A DNA stretch of 64,000 nt from Gammaproteobacteria bacterium (lineage in GTDB: Bacteria; Pseudomonadota; Gammaproteobacteria; Acidiferrobacterales; Sulfurifustaceae): positions 62,001-126,000 of the forward strand of contig JACQFZ010000022.1 of NCBI GenBank assembly GCA_016199745.1. The letters run 5' to 3'. Numbering within the stretch: the first letter of the stretch is position 1; each line of letters starts with the position of its first letter. A program made the translations under genes and the position numbers. The notes below the pieces were generated by a model. That model had not been told where the DNA came from and made no database searches. It saw only the letters and a program-made list of their open reading frames with translations. This document shows, piece after piece, positions 57,140-64,000 of this stretch.

Positions 57140-57769
57140 ATGCCACAGCCGGCGCTTTTTATCTTTGCCAAGCAACCGATCGCCGGGCGCGTTAAGACAC
57201 GCCTGCAGCCGGATTTCACGCCGGCACAGGCGGCGGAGATCGCCGCCGTATTGATTTGCGAAACCGTTACGCTGGCAGTACGGAATTGGCCGGGCTCGGT
57301 CTACTTGTGCGGTGCGCCGGATTCTGAGCATCCGTTATTCGCGACGCTGGCGGATCAATTCAGTGTGAAATTGCTCGATCAAGGCGATGGCGATCTCGGT
57401 GCGCGCATGCAGCGGGCGTTGGCAAACGGCATTGCCATACATGGCGCCGCTGCGGTAATTGGCAGCGATGTACCGCATTGCCCGTGGACGATTTTGGACG
57501 ATGCCAATGACCTGATGGCGCGCGGGCACAACGTACTCGGGCCGGCCGCGGACGGCGGCTACTACTTCATCGGTCTGACTCGGCCCGGTCGCGAGCTGTT
57601 CACCGATATGGCGTGGGGCGCCGGTAGTGTGTTGGCAGAAACGTTGCGCCGCGCGACGGCGGCAAGCATCGATTTCAAGTTATTGCCGTCGTTGCGCGAT
57701 ATCGATACCGCTGCCGATCTTTGGTTGGTGGCGAGGCAGTTTGCACCACTGCATCGTTTCCTCGATTAA
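57140..57769 (+). CDS. Glycosyltransferase, TIGR04282-type (arsenosugar-associated)
   Basis: A 209-residue GT-A nucleotidyl/glycosyltransferase-like protein: LFIFAKQPIAGRVKTRLQPD, FTPAQAAEIAAVLICETVTL, GDLGARMQRALANGIAIHGA, VIGSDVPHCPWTILDDANDL and VLGPAADGGYYFIGLTRPGR (the DGGYY motif). TIGR04282/04283 and ArsS are grouped as arsenosugar biosynthesis genes; ArsS lies at 62.85-63.8 kb here. The enzyme's exact sugar and acceptor are not visible. Confidence 0.85.
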   Translation: MPQPALFIFAKQPIAGRVKTRLQPDFTPAQAAEIAAVLICETVTLAVRNWPGSVYLCGAPDSEHPLFATLADQFSVKLLDQGDGDLGARMQRALANGIAIHGAAAVIGSDVPHCPWTILDDANDLMARGHNVLGPAADGGYYFIGLTRPGRELFTDMAWGAGSVLAETLRRATAASIDFKLLPSLRDIDTAADLWLVARQFAPLHRFLD

Positions 57770-57884
57770 CGTCTCCCCGCTCAGGGCTATTTGTCGTTTT
57801 CGATTTCATTGCTTGACGCTGACGTAACTGCGCTCGCATACTTAACAGCGTTAACTAAAATAACTTCGTTACGACGGGAGGCCC

Positions 57885-58511
57885 GTGGCTAGCAACGATC
57901 GGCGGCAACGCGACTACGCGCGATTGCATACGAAAATTCTGAACGCTGCCCGCGCGTTGTTCATCGAGCACGGCTATGACGCTGTAACGATGCGAGCGAT
58001 CGCCAAGGAAATCGAATACTCGCCGACGACGATTTATCTGCACTTCAAAGATAAAGAACATCTCATTCAGGAATTGTGCGCCGCCGATTTTCTAACGTTG
58101 GCGAAAGTTTTTCAGCGTATTGCGCGTATCGCCGATCCGATCGAGCGGCTGCGCCAAGTTTGCGTAGCGTATGTCGACTTTGGTCGGCGTTATCCCAACC
58201 ACTATCGCCTTATGTTCATGACACCGTGTCCGCCGATGGAATCCGACCCGGCGGGTGTCCGCCGCGGTAATCCGGACGAAGACGCCTACGCCTTTCTCAA
58301 GAACACGATTGCCGACGGCGTTCGCGCTAAACGCTATCGCGCCGGCTTCAAAGATGTCGATCTCATCGCTCAAACCTTGTGGGCGGCGGGTCACGGTGTT
58401 GTCGCGTTGGAAATAACGAAAGCCAAAGATCATTGGTTGGATTGGCGCCCGCTGAAGAAGCGCGTGGCGTTGATGATCGATGTGATGTTGCAGGGATTGA
58501 CGAAAACGTAA
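57885..58511 (+). CDS. TetR-family repressor
   Basis: A 208-residue regulator with an N-terminal HTH (KILNAARALFIEHGYDAVTM, RAIAKEIEYSPTTIYLHFKD) and a C-terminal helical ligand domain (TetR_C33-like PNHYRLMFMTPCPPMESDPA). GTG start at 57885 with a GGGAGG Shine-Dalgarno. It precedes the RND gene by 20 bp on the same strand and probably represses that operon in response to a hydrophobic ligand. Confidence 0.9.
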   Translation: MASNDRRQRDYARLHTKILNAARALFIEHGYDAVTMRAIAKEIEYSPTTIYLHFKDKEHLIQELCAADFLTLAKVFQRIARIADPIERLRQVCVAYVDFGRRYPNHYRLMFMTPCPPMESDPAGVRRGNPDEDAYAFLKNTIADGVRAKRYRAGFKDVDLIAQTLWAAGHGVVALEITKAKDHWLDWRPLKKRVALMIDVMLQGLTKT

Positions 58512-58531
58512 ATAAGAGAAAGGGAGGCTGT

Positions 58532-60856
58532 ATGAACGAAGTTTTTGCGAATTGGGTTATTCGCCGGCGCGCTTGGATATTGGCCGGAACGGTGTTGCTG
58601 GTATTGCTGGCGGCGTTCGGGCTGCGCCGGCTCGAATTCAGCAACGACTACCGTGTGTACTTCGATGAGACCAATCCGCAGCTGCAGGCATTCGAAGCGC
58701 TGCAGGATATGTACAGCAAGACCGACAACATCCAGATCGCCGTTGCGCCGAAGAACGGCAAGGTATTTACCGCCAAAACGCTAGCGAGCGTGCGTTGGTT
58801 GACGCAACAGGCATGGCGCTTGCCGTACGCCGTGCGGGTCGATTCGATTACCAACTTTCAACACACCGAGGCGCACGGCGACGACCTGGTCGTACGCGAC
58901 CTGGTCGTCGATCCAGAAACGTTGACCCCGGCGCAACTCGAACACATCAAGCGTCTCGCCTTGGCTGAACCGCTGCTGGCGAAACGGTTGTTGTCGGCCG
59001 CTGCCGACGTCACCGCCGTCAATGTGGTTATCGGGTTGCCCGGCAAAAAGCTGGACGAAGTGCCGTATGTCATGACGGCGTTGCACCAGCTGGTCGATCA
59101 GTTGCGTGCCCGCGATGCCGACATTAACGTTTACGTAAGCGGTGCGGTACCGATCGACAACGCCTTCAGCGAGCAGTCCCTCAAGGATCTGCGCACGCTC
59201 ACGCCGATCATGTACGGCGTCATTCTCATCGTAACGTTCTTCATCTTGCGTTCATTGGCCGGTGTATTGGCGGCGATATTCATCATCAGCTTTTCCACCG
59301 TCCTCGCCCTGGGTGCGACTGGGTGGTTCGGTATTCAGCTAAGTCCGCCGTCCGCCGGTGCACCGACAGTGATCCTGACGCTGGCGGTTGCCCACTGCAT
59401 CCACATCTTGATGGCGGTGGTGCACGGCATGCGTCATGGTCTCAGCAAGAACGCTGCGATTGTCGAGAGCTTGCGACTGAATATTTATCCGATCAGCATC
59501 GCCGCGCTGACGGACGTCATCGGCTTTTTGACGATGAACTACAGCGACGTGCCGCCGTTCCGCGATCTCGGCAACATCGTTACCTTCGGTGTGGTCGCGG
59601 CCTACGCGTTGTCGATCGTGTTTCTGCCGGCGCTATTGGCGATATTGCCGCTCAAGGTACAGCGCCGCGAGGACGATGCGGTCACGACCATGGATCGTTT
59701 GTGCGAGTTCGTGATTCGCCGGCGGCGGCCGTTGTTGGTAGGGATGAGCTTGCTGGTGCTTGGCTTGGTGGCGATGATCCCGCGCAACGAACTGAACGAC
59801 AATTTCGTCAAATATTTCGACCACAGTGTCGAATTCCGGCGCGACAGCGATTTCATCGACGGCAAGCTCGCCGGGCTCGATGCCATGCTGTACTCGGTCC
59901 CCGCCGGCGGCAGCGGCGCCGTCAGCGATCCGACTTACCTCGCCAAGCTCGAAGAGTTCGCCGCTTGGTACCGCACCCAGCCGAATGTAATGCATGTGAC
60001 CAGCATCGTCGACGTCATGAAGCGCCTCAACCGCAACATGCACGGCGACGATCCGACGTGGTATCGCTTGCCGGATTCGCGCCAGCTGGCGGCGCAGTAT
60101 CTGTTGCTCTATGAAATGTCGCTGCCGTTCGGACTCGATCTCAATAATCAGATTAACGTCGATAAATCGGCGAGCCTCATGATCGTGATTATGAAGAGTT
60201 CGACGTCCAAGCAGATCTTGGGACTCGAAGCGCGCGCCCAACAATGGTTGGCGGCGCACGCGCCGCCAACTATGAAGACGACTGGCACTGGGCCGAGCGT
60301 CATGTTCGCCTACATCGGCCAGCGCAATATCTCCAGCATGATCAACGGCAACATCGTCGCGTTGATACTGATTTCGGCGGTATTGATGTTGGTGTTACGC
60401 AATATACGGGTGGGACTGTTAAGCCTGATTCCGAATCTGGCACCGGCCGCCATGGCGTTTGGCGTCTGGGGCATCTTCGTCGGCCAAGTTGGGTTGGCGT
60501 TGGCGGTGGTGTCGGTTATGACTTACGGCATCGTCGTCGACGACACTATTCACAGCATGACCAAGTATATGGAGTTGCGTCGGCAGGGCATGAGCCCGGA
60601 GAACGCGGTGCGTCATATCTTTTCGACCATCGGTTCGGCGGCGTGGGCCATGAGCGTGATTCTGGTGCTCGGTTTCTCGGTGTTGGCATTCTCGTCGTTC
60701 GAGCTGAACTCGAGCATGGGCATCATGACGGCGTTGACGATTGCGCTGGCGCTCGCTGGGGATTTCTTTTTGTTGCCACCATTACTCATGAAATTTGATC
60801 GGAGGGAGTATGTTGCGTCGCCTGTTACTGCTATTGCTGAGCCTCGGCGCGTGTAG
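58532..60856 (+). CDS. RND-superfamily MMPL/HpnN-type transporter
   Basis: A 774-residue inner-membrane protein with two SSD-like halves: helix at 10-30, a large periplasmic loop (about 40-225), five helices to about 400, then the second half with helix near 415 and helices from about 625. Signature-like PSAGAPTVILTLAVAHCIHI and ALAVVSVMTYGIVVDDTIHS motifs fit the MMPL/HpnN family, which moves lipids or hopanoids across the inner membrane using the proton gradient. I chose the ATG at 58532 (AGGGAGG). The 3' end overlaps the LolA-like gene by 47 bp. Confidence 0.9.
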   Translation: MNEVFANWVIRRRAWILAGTVLLVLLAAFGLRRLEFSNDYRVYFDETNPQLQAFEALQDMYSKTDNIQIAVAPKNGKVFTAKTLASVRWLTQQAWRLPYAVRVDSITNFQHTEAHGDDLVVRDLVVDPETLTPAQLEHIKRLALAEPLLAKRLLSAAADVTAVNVVIGLPGKKLDEVPYVMTALHQLVDQLRARDADINVYVSGAVPIDNAFSEQSLKDLRTLTPIMYGVILIVTFFILRSLAGVLAAIFIISFSTVLALGATGWFGIQLSPPSAGAPTVILTLAVAHCIHILMAVVHGMRHGLSKNAAIVESLRLNIYPISIAALTDVIGFLTMNYSDVPPFRDLGNIVTFGVVAAYALSIVFLPALLAILPLKVQRREDDAVTTMDRLCEFVIRRRRPLLVGMSLLVLGLVAMIPRNELNDNFVKYFDHSVEFRRDSDFIDGKLAGLDAMLYSVPAGGSGAVSDPTYLAKLEEFAAWYRTQPNVMHVTSIVDVMKRLNRNMHGDDPTWYRLPDSRQLAAQYLLLYEMSLPFGLDLNNQINVDKSASLMIVIMKSSTSKQILGLEARAQQWLAAHAPPTMKTTGTGPSVMFAYIGQRNISSMINGNIVALILISAVLMLVLRNIRVGLLSLIPNLAPAAMAFGVWGIFVGQVGLALAVVSVMTYGIVVDDTIHSMTKYMELRRQGMSPENAVRHIFSTIGSAAWAMSVILVLGFSVLAFSSFELNSSMGIMTALTIALALAGDFFLLPPLLMKFDRREYVASPVTAIAEPRRV

Positions 60857-61589
60857 CGCCGCCGCGCAAACGCCGGAAGAAAAGGGGTTGGCCATCGCCA
60901 CCGCCGCGGAGCGGCGCGACGACGGCTTCGGCGATTTCACCGCGAACATGGAAATGATTCTGAAAAACCGGCACGCCGAAGAGAGTCGGCGCAAGCTGCG
61001 CGTGTTGGAACGGGAAGTACCGGCCGACGGCGACAAGGGTCTGACGCTGTTCGACGAGCCGGCCGACGTTAAAGGCACGGCGTTGTTGACGTTCAGTCAT
61101 AAGGTTAACGACGACGACCAGTGGCTGTACTTGCCGGCGTTGAAACGGGTCAAGCGCATCAGCTCGGCCAATAAGTCGGGTTCGTTTATGGGCAGCGAAT
61201 TTTCCTATGAAGACATCGGCTCGCAAGAAATCGACAAGTACCGCTACAAATATCTGCGCGACGAGCCGTGCGATGGCAAACCGTGTTTCGTGATCGAGCG
61301 CTATCCGGTAAGCCCAAATTCCGGGTACACCCGCCAAGTAGTGTGGCTCGACCAAGCGCACTATCGCACTTGGAAGGTCGAGTACTACGATCGTAAGCAG
61401 AGCCTGTTGAAGACGCTGACGTTCAATGGCTATCAGCAGTATCTCGGCAAGCACTGGCGCGCCGCCGAGCTGTTCATGCAAAACCATCAGAGCGGAAAAA
61501 GCACGCTGCTCAAGTGGAGCGATTATAAATTTCGTGTCGGGCTGAAGGATGCCGATTTCAATGAAGCTAGCCTCAAGCGCCAACGTTAA
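60810..61589 (+). CDS. Outer membrane lipoprotein-sorting (LolA-like) protein
   Basis: A 259-residue secreted protein. Signal peptide MLRRLLLLLLSLGACSAAAQ, then a LolA/LolB-like half-barrel: LAIATAAERRDDGFGDFTAN, MILKNRHAEESRRKLRVLER and DDDQWLYLPALKRVKRISSA, then GSFMGSEFSYEDIG. Family members carry hydrophobic cargo between membranes. Start ATG at 60810 with GGAGGGA. Overlaps the RND gene by 47 bp and the barrel gene by 29 bp, so all three are tightly coupled. Confidence 0.88.
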   Translation: MLRRLLLLLLSLGACSAAAQTPEEKGLAIATAAERRDDGFGDFTANMEMILKNRHAEESRRKLRVLEREVPADGDKGLTLFDEPADVKGTALLTFSHKVNDDDQWLYLPALKRVKRISSANKSGSFMGSEFSYEDIGSQEIDKYRYKYLRDEPCDGKPCFVIERYPVSPNSGYTRQVVWLDQAHYRTWKVEYYDRKQSLLKTLTFNGYQQYLGKHWRAAELFMQNHQSGKSTLLKWSDYKFRVGLKDADFNEASLKRQR

Positions 61590-62775
61590 GCGCGCGCTGT
61601 ATATCGGCGTAACGTTATCGACGTTGATCGTGGCCGGTACGGCAGCGGCGGATTGGTCGGGATCGGTGGCGCTCGAGTATCGCGGCTTCACGCAGACGCC
61701 GCTCGATGACGAGCAGCATCGGCACTATTTTTCGGTCGCGGCGCAACCGGAGTACGTGTACGCGCTACCGGATTCCAAGGACCAGTTGCGGTTCGTGCCG
61801 TTCGTACGGGTCGATCAATACGATAGCGAGCGTAGTCACGCCGACATCCGCGAGCTCTCTTGGACCCAAGTCGGCGACAGCCATGAGTGGCGCATCGGCA
61901 TCGGCAAGGTTTTCTGGGGCGTGACCGAGTCGCAGCACTTGGTCGATATCGTCAATCAGACCGATCTAGTCGAGAACAGCGACGGCGAAGACAAGCTGGG
62001 TCAGCCGATGGTCAACCTGGCGCTGATTCGCGATTGGGGTACCGTTGATCTATTTGTATTGCCGTACTTTCGCGAGCGTACCTTTGCCGGTGCCGAAGGG
62101 CGGCTGCGCTGGCAGCCGCGGGTCGACACCGAGCAGGCGGTGTACGAATCGTCGCGCGGGCGCGACCATGTCGATTATGCGGCGCGTTGGGCCAAATCGT
62201 GGTCCGGTATCGATCTCGGTCTTTCCTATTTTTCCGGCACGAGTCGCGATCCGCGCTTGACGTTGGGCAGCGACGCCGGTGGGAACTTGGTGTTGGTTCC
62301 GCATTACGAGCTCATTCATCAAGCTGGGCTGGACCTAGCCGCCGTTCAGGGCGCGTGGTTGTGGAAGCTCGAAGCAATTTATCGTTCGGGAATAGATCCG
62401 GCTTACTTCGCGAGTACTGCCGGTTTCGAGTACACGTTGTCCGGTGCTTTCGATTCCGGCGTCGATCTCGGCTTACTGGCGGAATATTTGTACGACGATC
62501 GCGGCGATGATTCGCCGTCGCCGTTTCAAGACGATGCGTTCGCCGGCGTGCGTTTGGCGTTCAACGATGCCGCCAGCAGCGAGCTGCTGTTCGGAATCGT
62601 GCAGGACCTTACCAGCCAGGCGCGCATGTTTAACTTGGAAGCGAGCCGGCGATTGGGCGATCAGTGGAAGCTCAGCGTCGAAGCGCGCGCGGTTGCCGCT
62701 GCACCGGCGGACGATCCGGTATTTCCGATACGTCGTGATGATTATGTGCAGTTGGAGTTGGCGAGGTATTTTTAA
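61561..62775 (+). CDS. Outer-membrane beta-barrel protein (DUF1302-like)
   Basis: A 404-residue secreted protein: signal peptide MKLASSANVKRALYIGVTLS ending AAA-DWSGSVALEYRGF, then alternating amphipathic strands (EYVYALPDSKDQLRFVPFVR, WAKSWSGIDLGLSYFSGTSR, FEYTLSGAFDSGVDLGLLAE) ending in the terminal Phe (QLELARYF) typical of outer membrane barrels. Context suggests it is the outer-membrane partner of the RND/LolA-like pair. Substrate unknown. Confidence 0.84.
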   Translation: MKLASSANVKRALYIGVTLSTLIVAGTAAADWSGSVALEYRGFTQTPLDDEQHRHYFSVAAQPEYVYALPDSKDQLRFVPFVRVDQYDSERSHADIRELSWTQVGDSHEWRIGIGKVFWGVTESQHLVDIVNQTDLVENSDGEDKLGQPMVNLALIRDWGTVDLFVLPYFRERTFAGAEGRLRWQPRVDTEQAVYESSRGRDHVDYAARWAKSWSGIDLGLSYFSGTSRDPRLTLGSDAGGNLVLVPHYELIHQAGLDLAAVQGAWLWKLEAIYRSGIDPAYFASTAGFEYTLSGAFDSGVDLGLLAEYLYDDRGDDSPSPFQDDAFAGVRLAFNDAASSELLFGIVQDLTSQARMFNLEASRRLGDQWKLSVEARAVAAAPADDPVFPIRRDDYVQLELARYF

Positions 62776-62813
62776 GTATTGGTGATGTCGCGAACGGTCG
62801 GCAAGTTTTTCCA

Positions 62814-62838
62814 CCCCTCTCCCGCAAGGGGAGAGGGG
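62814..62838. repeat. REP-like hairpin between convergent genes
   Basis: CCCCTCTCCC-GCAAG-GGGAGAGGGG, preceded by a T-run on the plus strand. It sits between the converging barrel and arsS genes and probably terminates both. Confidence 0.72.
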
Positions 62839-62848
62839 AGCGCTTCGT

Positions 62849-63811
62849 TTACGTTAATGCGCCGCCACAGCTGCTGCCGGCGCCGGCGGTGCAGCCGAAG
62901 CAATGTGTGCCGGTGGCGATCGGTTTATCTGCCAGTGCCTCCGGCTCGATGTCCCATAAATATTGCAGTGCCCGATCGGGCAGCGGCAGATCGAGCATCT
63001 GATTAAAATCGCAGTCGTAAACTCGGCCGGTCCAGTCGACGCTCAGCAATTCGCGGCACATGAGCCCGGGCACGGTCGCTGAATTAAAGTTCTGCTCCAG
63101 CAGTTGCAGATACGACGCGTATTGGCCGGTGCGTTCGAGATAATGCGCGAACCGGTTGATCGGCAGATTGGTCAGTGTCAGCAGTCGATTGAAGACGATG
63201 CCGACGTCATCGCCTAGCCGTTGTTTGTAATCGGCTTCGAGCTTCGCCTGCGCGCCCGGCAAGAACGGACCGCCGGGGTTGTAAACCAGATCGAGCGTTA
63301 AGCCGGGTTGCACACCGTAGCCGACGTTATTCAGGCGTTGCAGCGCCGTCAGGCTTTTATCGAACACGCCGTCGCCGCGCTGCGCGTCGACGTTCTTTTT
63401 CGTGTAGCACGGTAGCGACGCGACTAAACGCACGCGGCGCTCGGCGTACCACTCGGCCAAGTCTTCTTGTCCGGGTTCCAGCAGTACGGTCAGATTGCAG
63501 CGGGACGTGATGCCGGCGCCGAGTGCAATCAAACCATCGACCAAGCGCCGGAAGTTAGGATTGAGCTCCGGTGCACCGCCGGTAATATCGGCGCGGCGAA
63601 TCGGCGTACGCTCGGTCCACGCCAATATTTTCTGCATCGTCGCCCATGTCATGATCTCTGTGCGCTTCGGTCCGGCGTCGACGTGACAGTGCGAGCACGC
63701 TTGGTTGCACAGCCGGCCGACGTTGATCTGCAGCTCGCGCAGCGGCGCGCGCCGCAACTCGGTGACGCCGTGGTGGGCAAGGGTGGTGCGGAACGAGGGT
63801 GCTGAATGCAT
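62849..63811 (-). CDS. arsS: Arsenosugar biosynthesis radical SAM protein ArsS
   Basis: A 320-residue radical SAM enzyme. The [4Fe-4S] motif is RLCNQACSHCHVDAGP (Cys35, Cys39, Cys42), followed by ITGGAPELNPNFRRLV (the GGE-like SAM contact) and SLPCYTKKNVDAQRGD. The C-terminal HCFGCTAGAGSSCGGAL is the rSAM/seleno-domain tail with Cys at the position that is selenocysteine in some relatives. ArsS builds the ribosyl-arsenic bond from SAM-derived intermediates in arsenosugar synthesis. The DoxX gene ends 10 bp upstream in the same direction. Confidence 0.92.
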   Translation of the reverse strand: MHSAPSFRTTLAHHGVTELRRAPLRELQINVGRLCNQACSHCHVDAGPKRTEIMTWATMQKILAWTERTPIRRADITGGAPELNPNFRRLVDGLIALGAGITSRCNLTVLLEPGQEDLAEWYAERRVRLVASLPCYTKKNVDAQRGDGVFDKSLTALQRLNNVGYGVQPGLTLDLVYNPGGPFLPGAQAKLEADYKQRLGDDVGIVFNRLLTLTNLPINRFAHYLERTGQYASYLQLLEQNFNSATVPGLMCRELLSVDWTGRVYDCDFNQMLDLPLPDRALQYLWDIEPEALADKPIATGTHCFGCTAGAGSSCGGALT

Positions 63812-63820
63812 GCGCTTAAC

Positions 63821-64000
63821 TTACATCCACTTACGGCGCAGCCAATGATCGATCGATAGTTTGCCGGGCCCGTGGAAAAAGATCACGAGCAGTAAGATAC
63901 CGTAGAACGTATGGTCTTTGAGGCCGACCTCCGACAAATCCGGGTAGGAGATGACGGCGATGAAATTGAAGCAGAACAGTATGAGCGCGCTCAAGCGCGT
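63821..64000 (-). CDS. DoxX-family membrane protein, C-terminal end (runs off right edge)
   Basis: 59 residues of the minus frame to the window edge: LSALILFCFNFIAVISYPD (helix), HTFYGILLLVIFFHGPGKLS (helix) and IDHWLRRKWM-stop. The final HGPGKLSIDHWL pattern is typical of the end of DoxX proteins. DoxX proteins are membrane partners in redox and sulfur metabolism. The gene lies directly upstream of arsS and may be co-transcribed. Confidence 0.8.
   Translation of the reverse strand, partial: TRLSALILFCFNFIAVISYPDLSEVGLKDHTFYGILLLVIFFHGPGKLSIDHWLRRKWM

Overview
The window looks like chromosomal DNA of a GC-rich gammaproteobacterium. The evidence is a dapA-bamC pair, a fused single-chain PurL of about 1330 residues, a FimX-like c-di-GMP protein, EttA, and an aceE-aceF-lpdA operon whose E3 carries its own lipoyl domain. 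The exact lineage cannot be fixed from the sequence alone. I saw no rRNA, tRNA, CRISPR array, transposase or prophage genes. Most of the window is housekeeping DNA carrying small accessory or decaying islands and many GC-rich palindromic repeats built on a CCCTCTCCC/GGGAGAGGG core.

Layout. 0-3 kb, minus strand: a partial MgtE-like gene, an MscS-type channel, an orphan fragment resembling the C-terminus of GspE/PilB ATPases, and a secreted PQQ-type sugar dehydrogenase. 3-9.2 kb, plus: dapA-bamC and purL. 9.4-11.2 kb, minus: an ECF sigma factor, its RskA-like anti-sigma factor and a small lipoprotein. 11.4-14.5 kb, plus: a truncated VOC fragment followed by the oxidative pentose-phosphate operon gnd-zwf-pgl. 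14.5-15.7 kb: an accessory patch with a small HTH protein, a perfect 20-bp palindrome, an XRE regulator and a divergent CsrA paralogue. 15.9-19.1 kb: a lytic transglycosylase, then a MoxR ATPase and DUF2201/VWA pair. 19.2-20.8 kb: a broken glutamate-cysteine-ligase-like gene joined to unrecognised coding debris. 20.8-24.1 kb: a REC-GGDEF diguanylate cyclase, an isochorismatase-like hydrolase, a GNAT and a GlxA/AraC regulator.

24.1-28.1 kb, minus: a bufferin-type operon. It has a Cys-rich secreted precursor (bufA), a DUF692 modifying enzyme (bufB) and a DUF2063 partner (bufC), followed by an Atm1/HMT1-type ABC exporter. This is the most biologically distinctive locus in the window and fits copper or heavy-metal handling by a modified peptide. 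28.3-34.7 kb: ettA, a FimX-like protein and argD-argF. 34.8-35.5 kb: a PuuD-like membrane protein and a 32-residue single-span protein. 35.9-40.6 kb: dadA divergent from a four-gene amino-acid ABC transporter, consistent with uptake and oxidation of amino acids, possibly D-forms. 40.6-42.7 kb: a YfcE-like phosphoesterase and an M17 aminopeptidase. 42.9-48.9 kb: the pyruvate dehydrogenase operon. 49.3-53 kb: a large PAS/GGDEF/EAL protein and a convergent periplasmic solute-binding protein. 53.2-56.2 kb: argG, an EamA transporter, ppnP and a small membrane protein.

56.4-64 kb: two glycosyltransferases of the TIGR04283/TIGR04282 (arsenosugar-associated) families; then a TetR-RND(MMPL)-LolA-like-beta-barrel operon that looks like an envelope lipid or hydrophobic-compound export module; then the radical SAM protein ArsS and the end of a DoxX protein. 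The likely arsenosugar genes are therefore split around the RND module.
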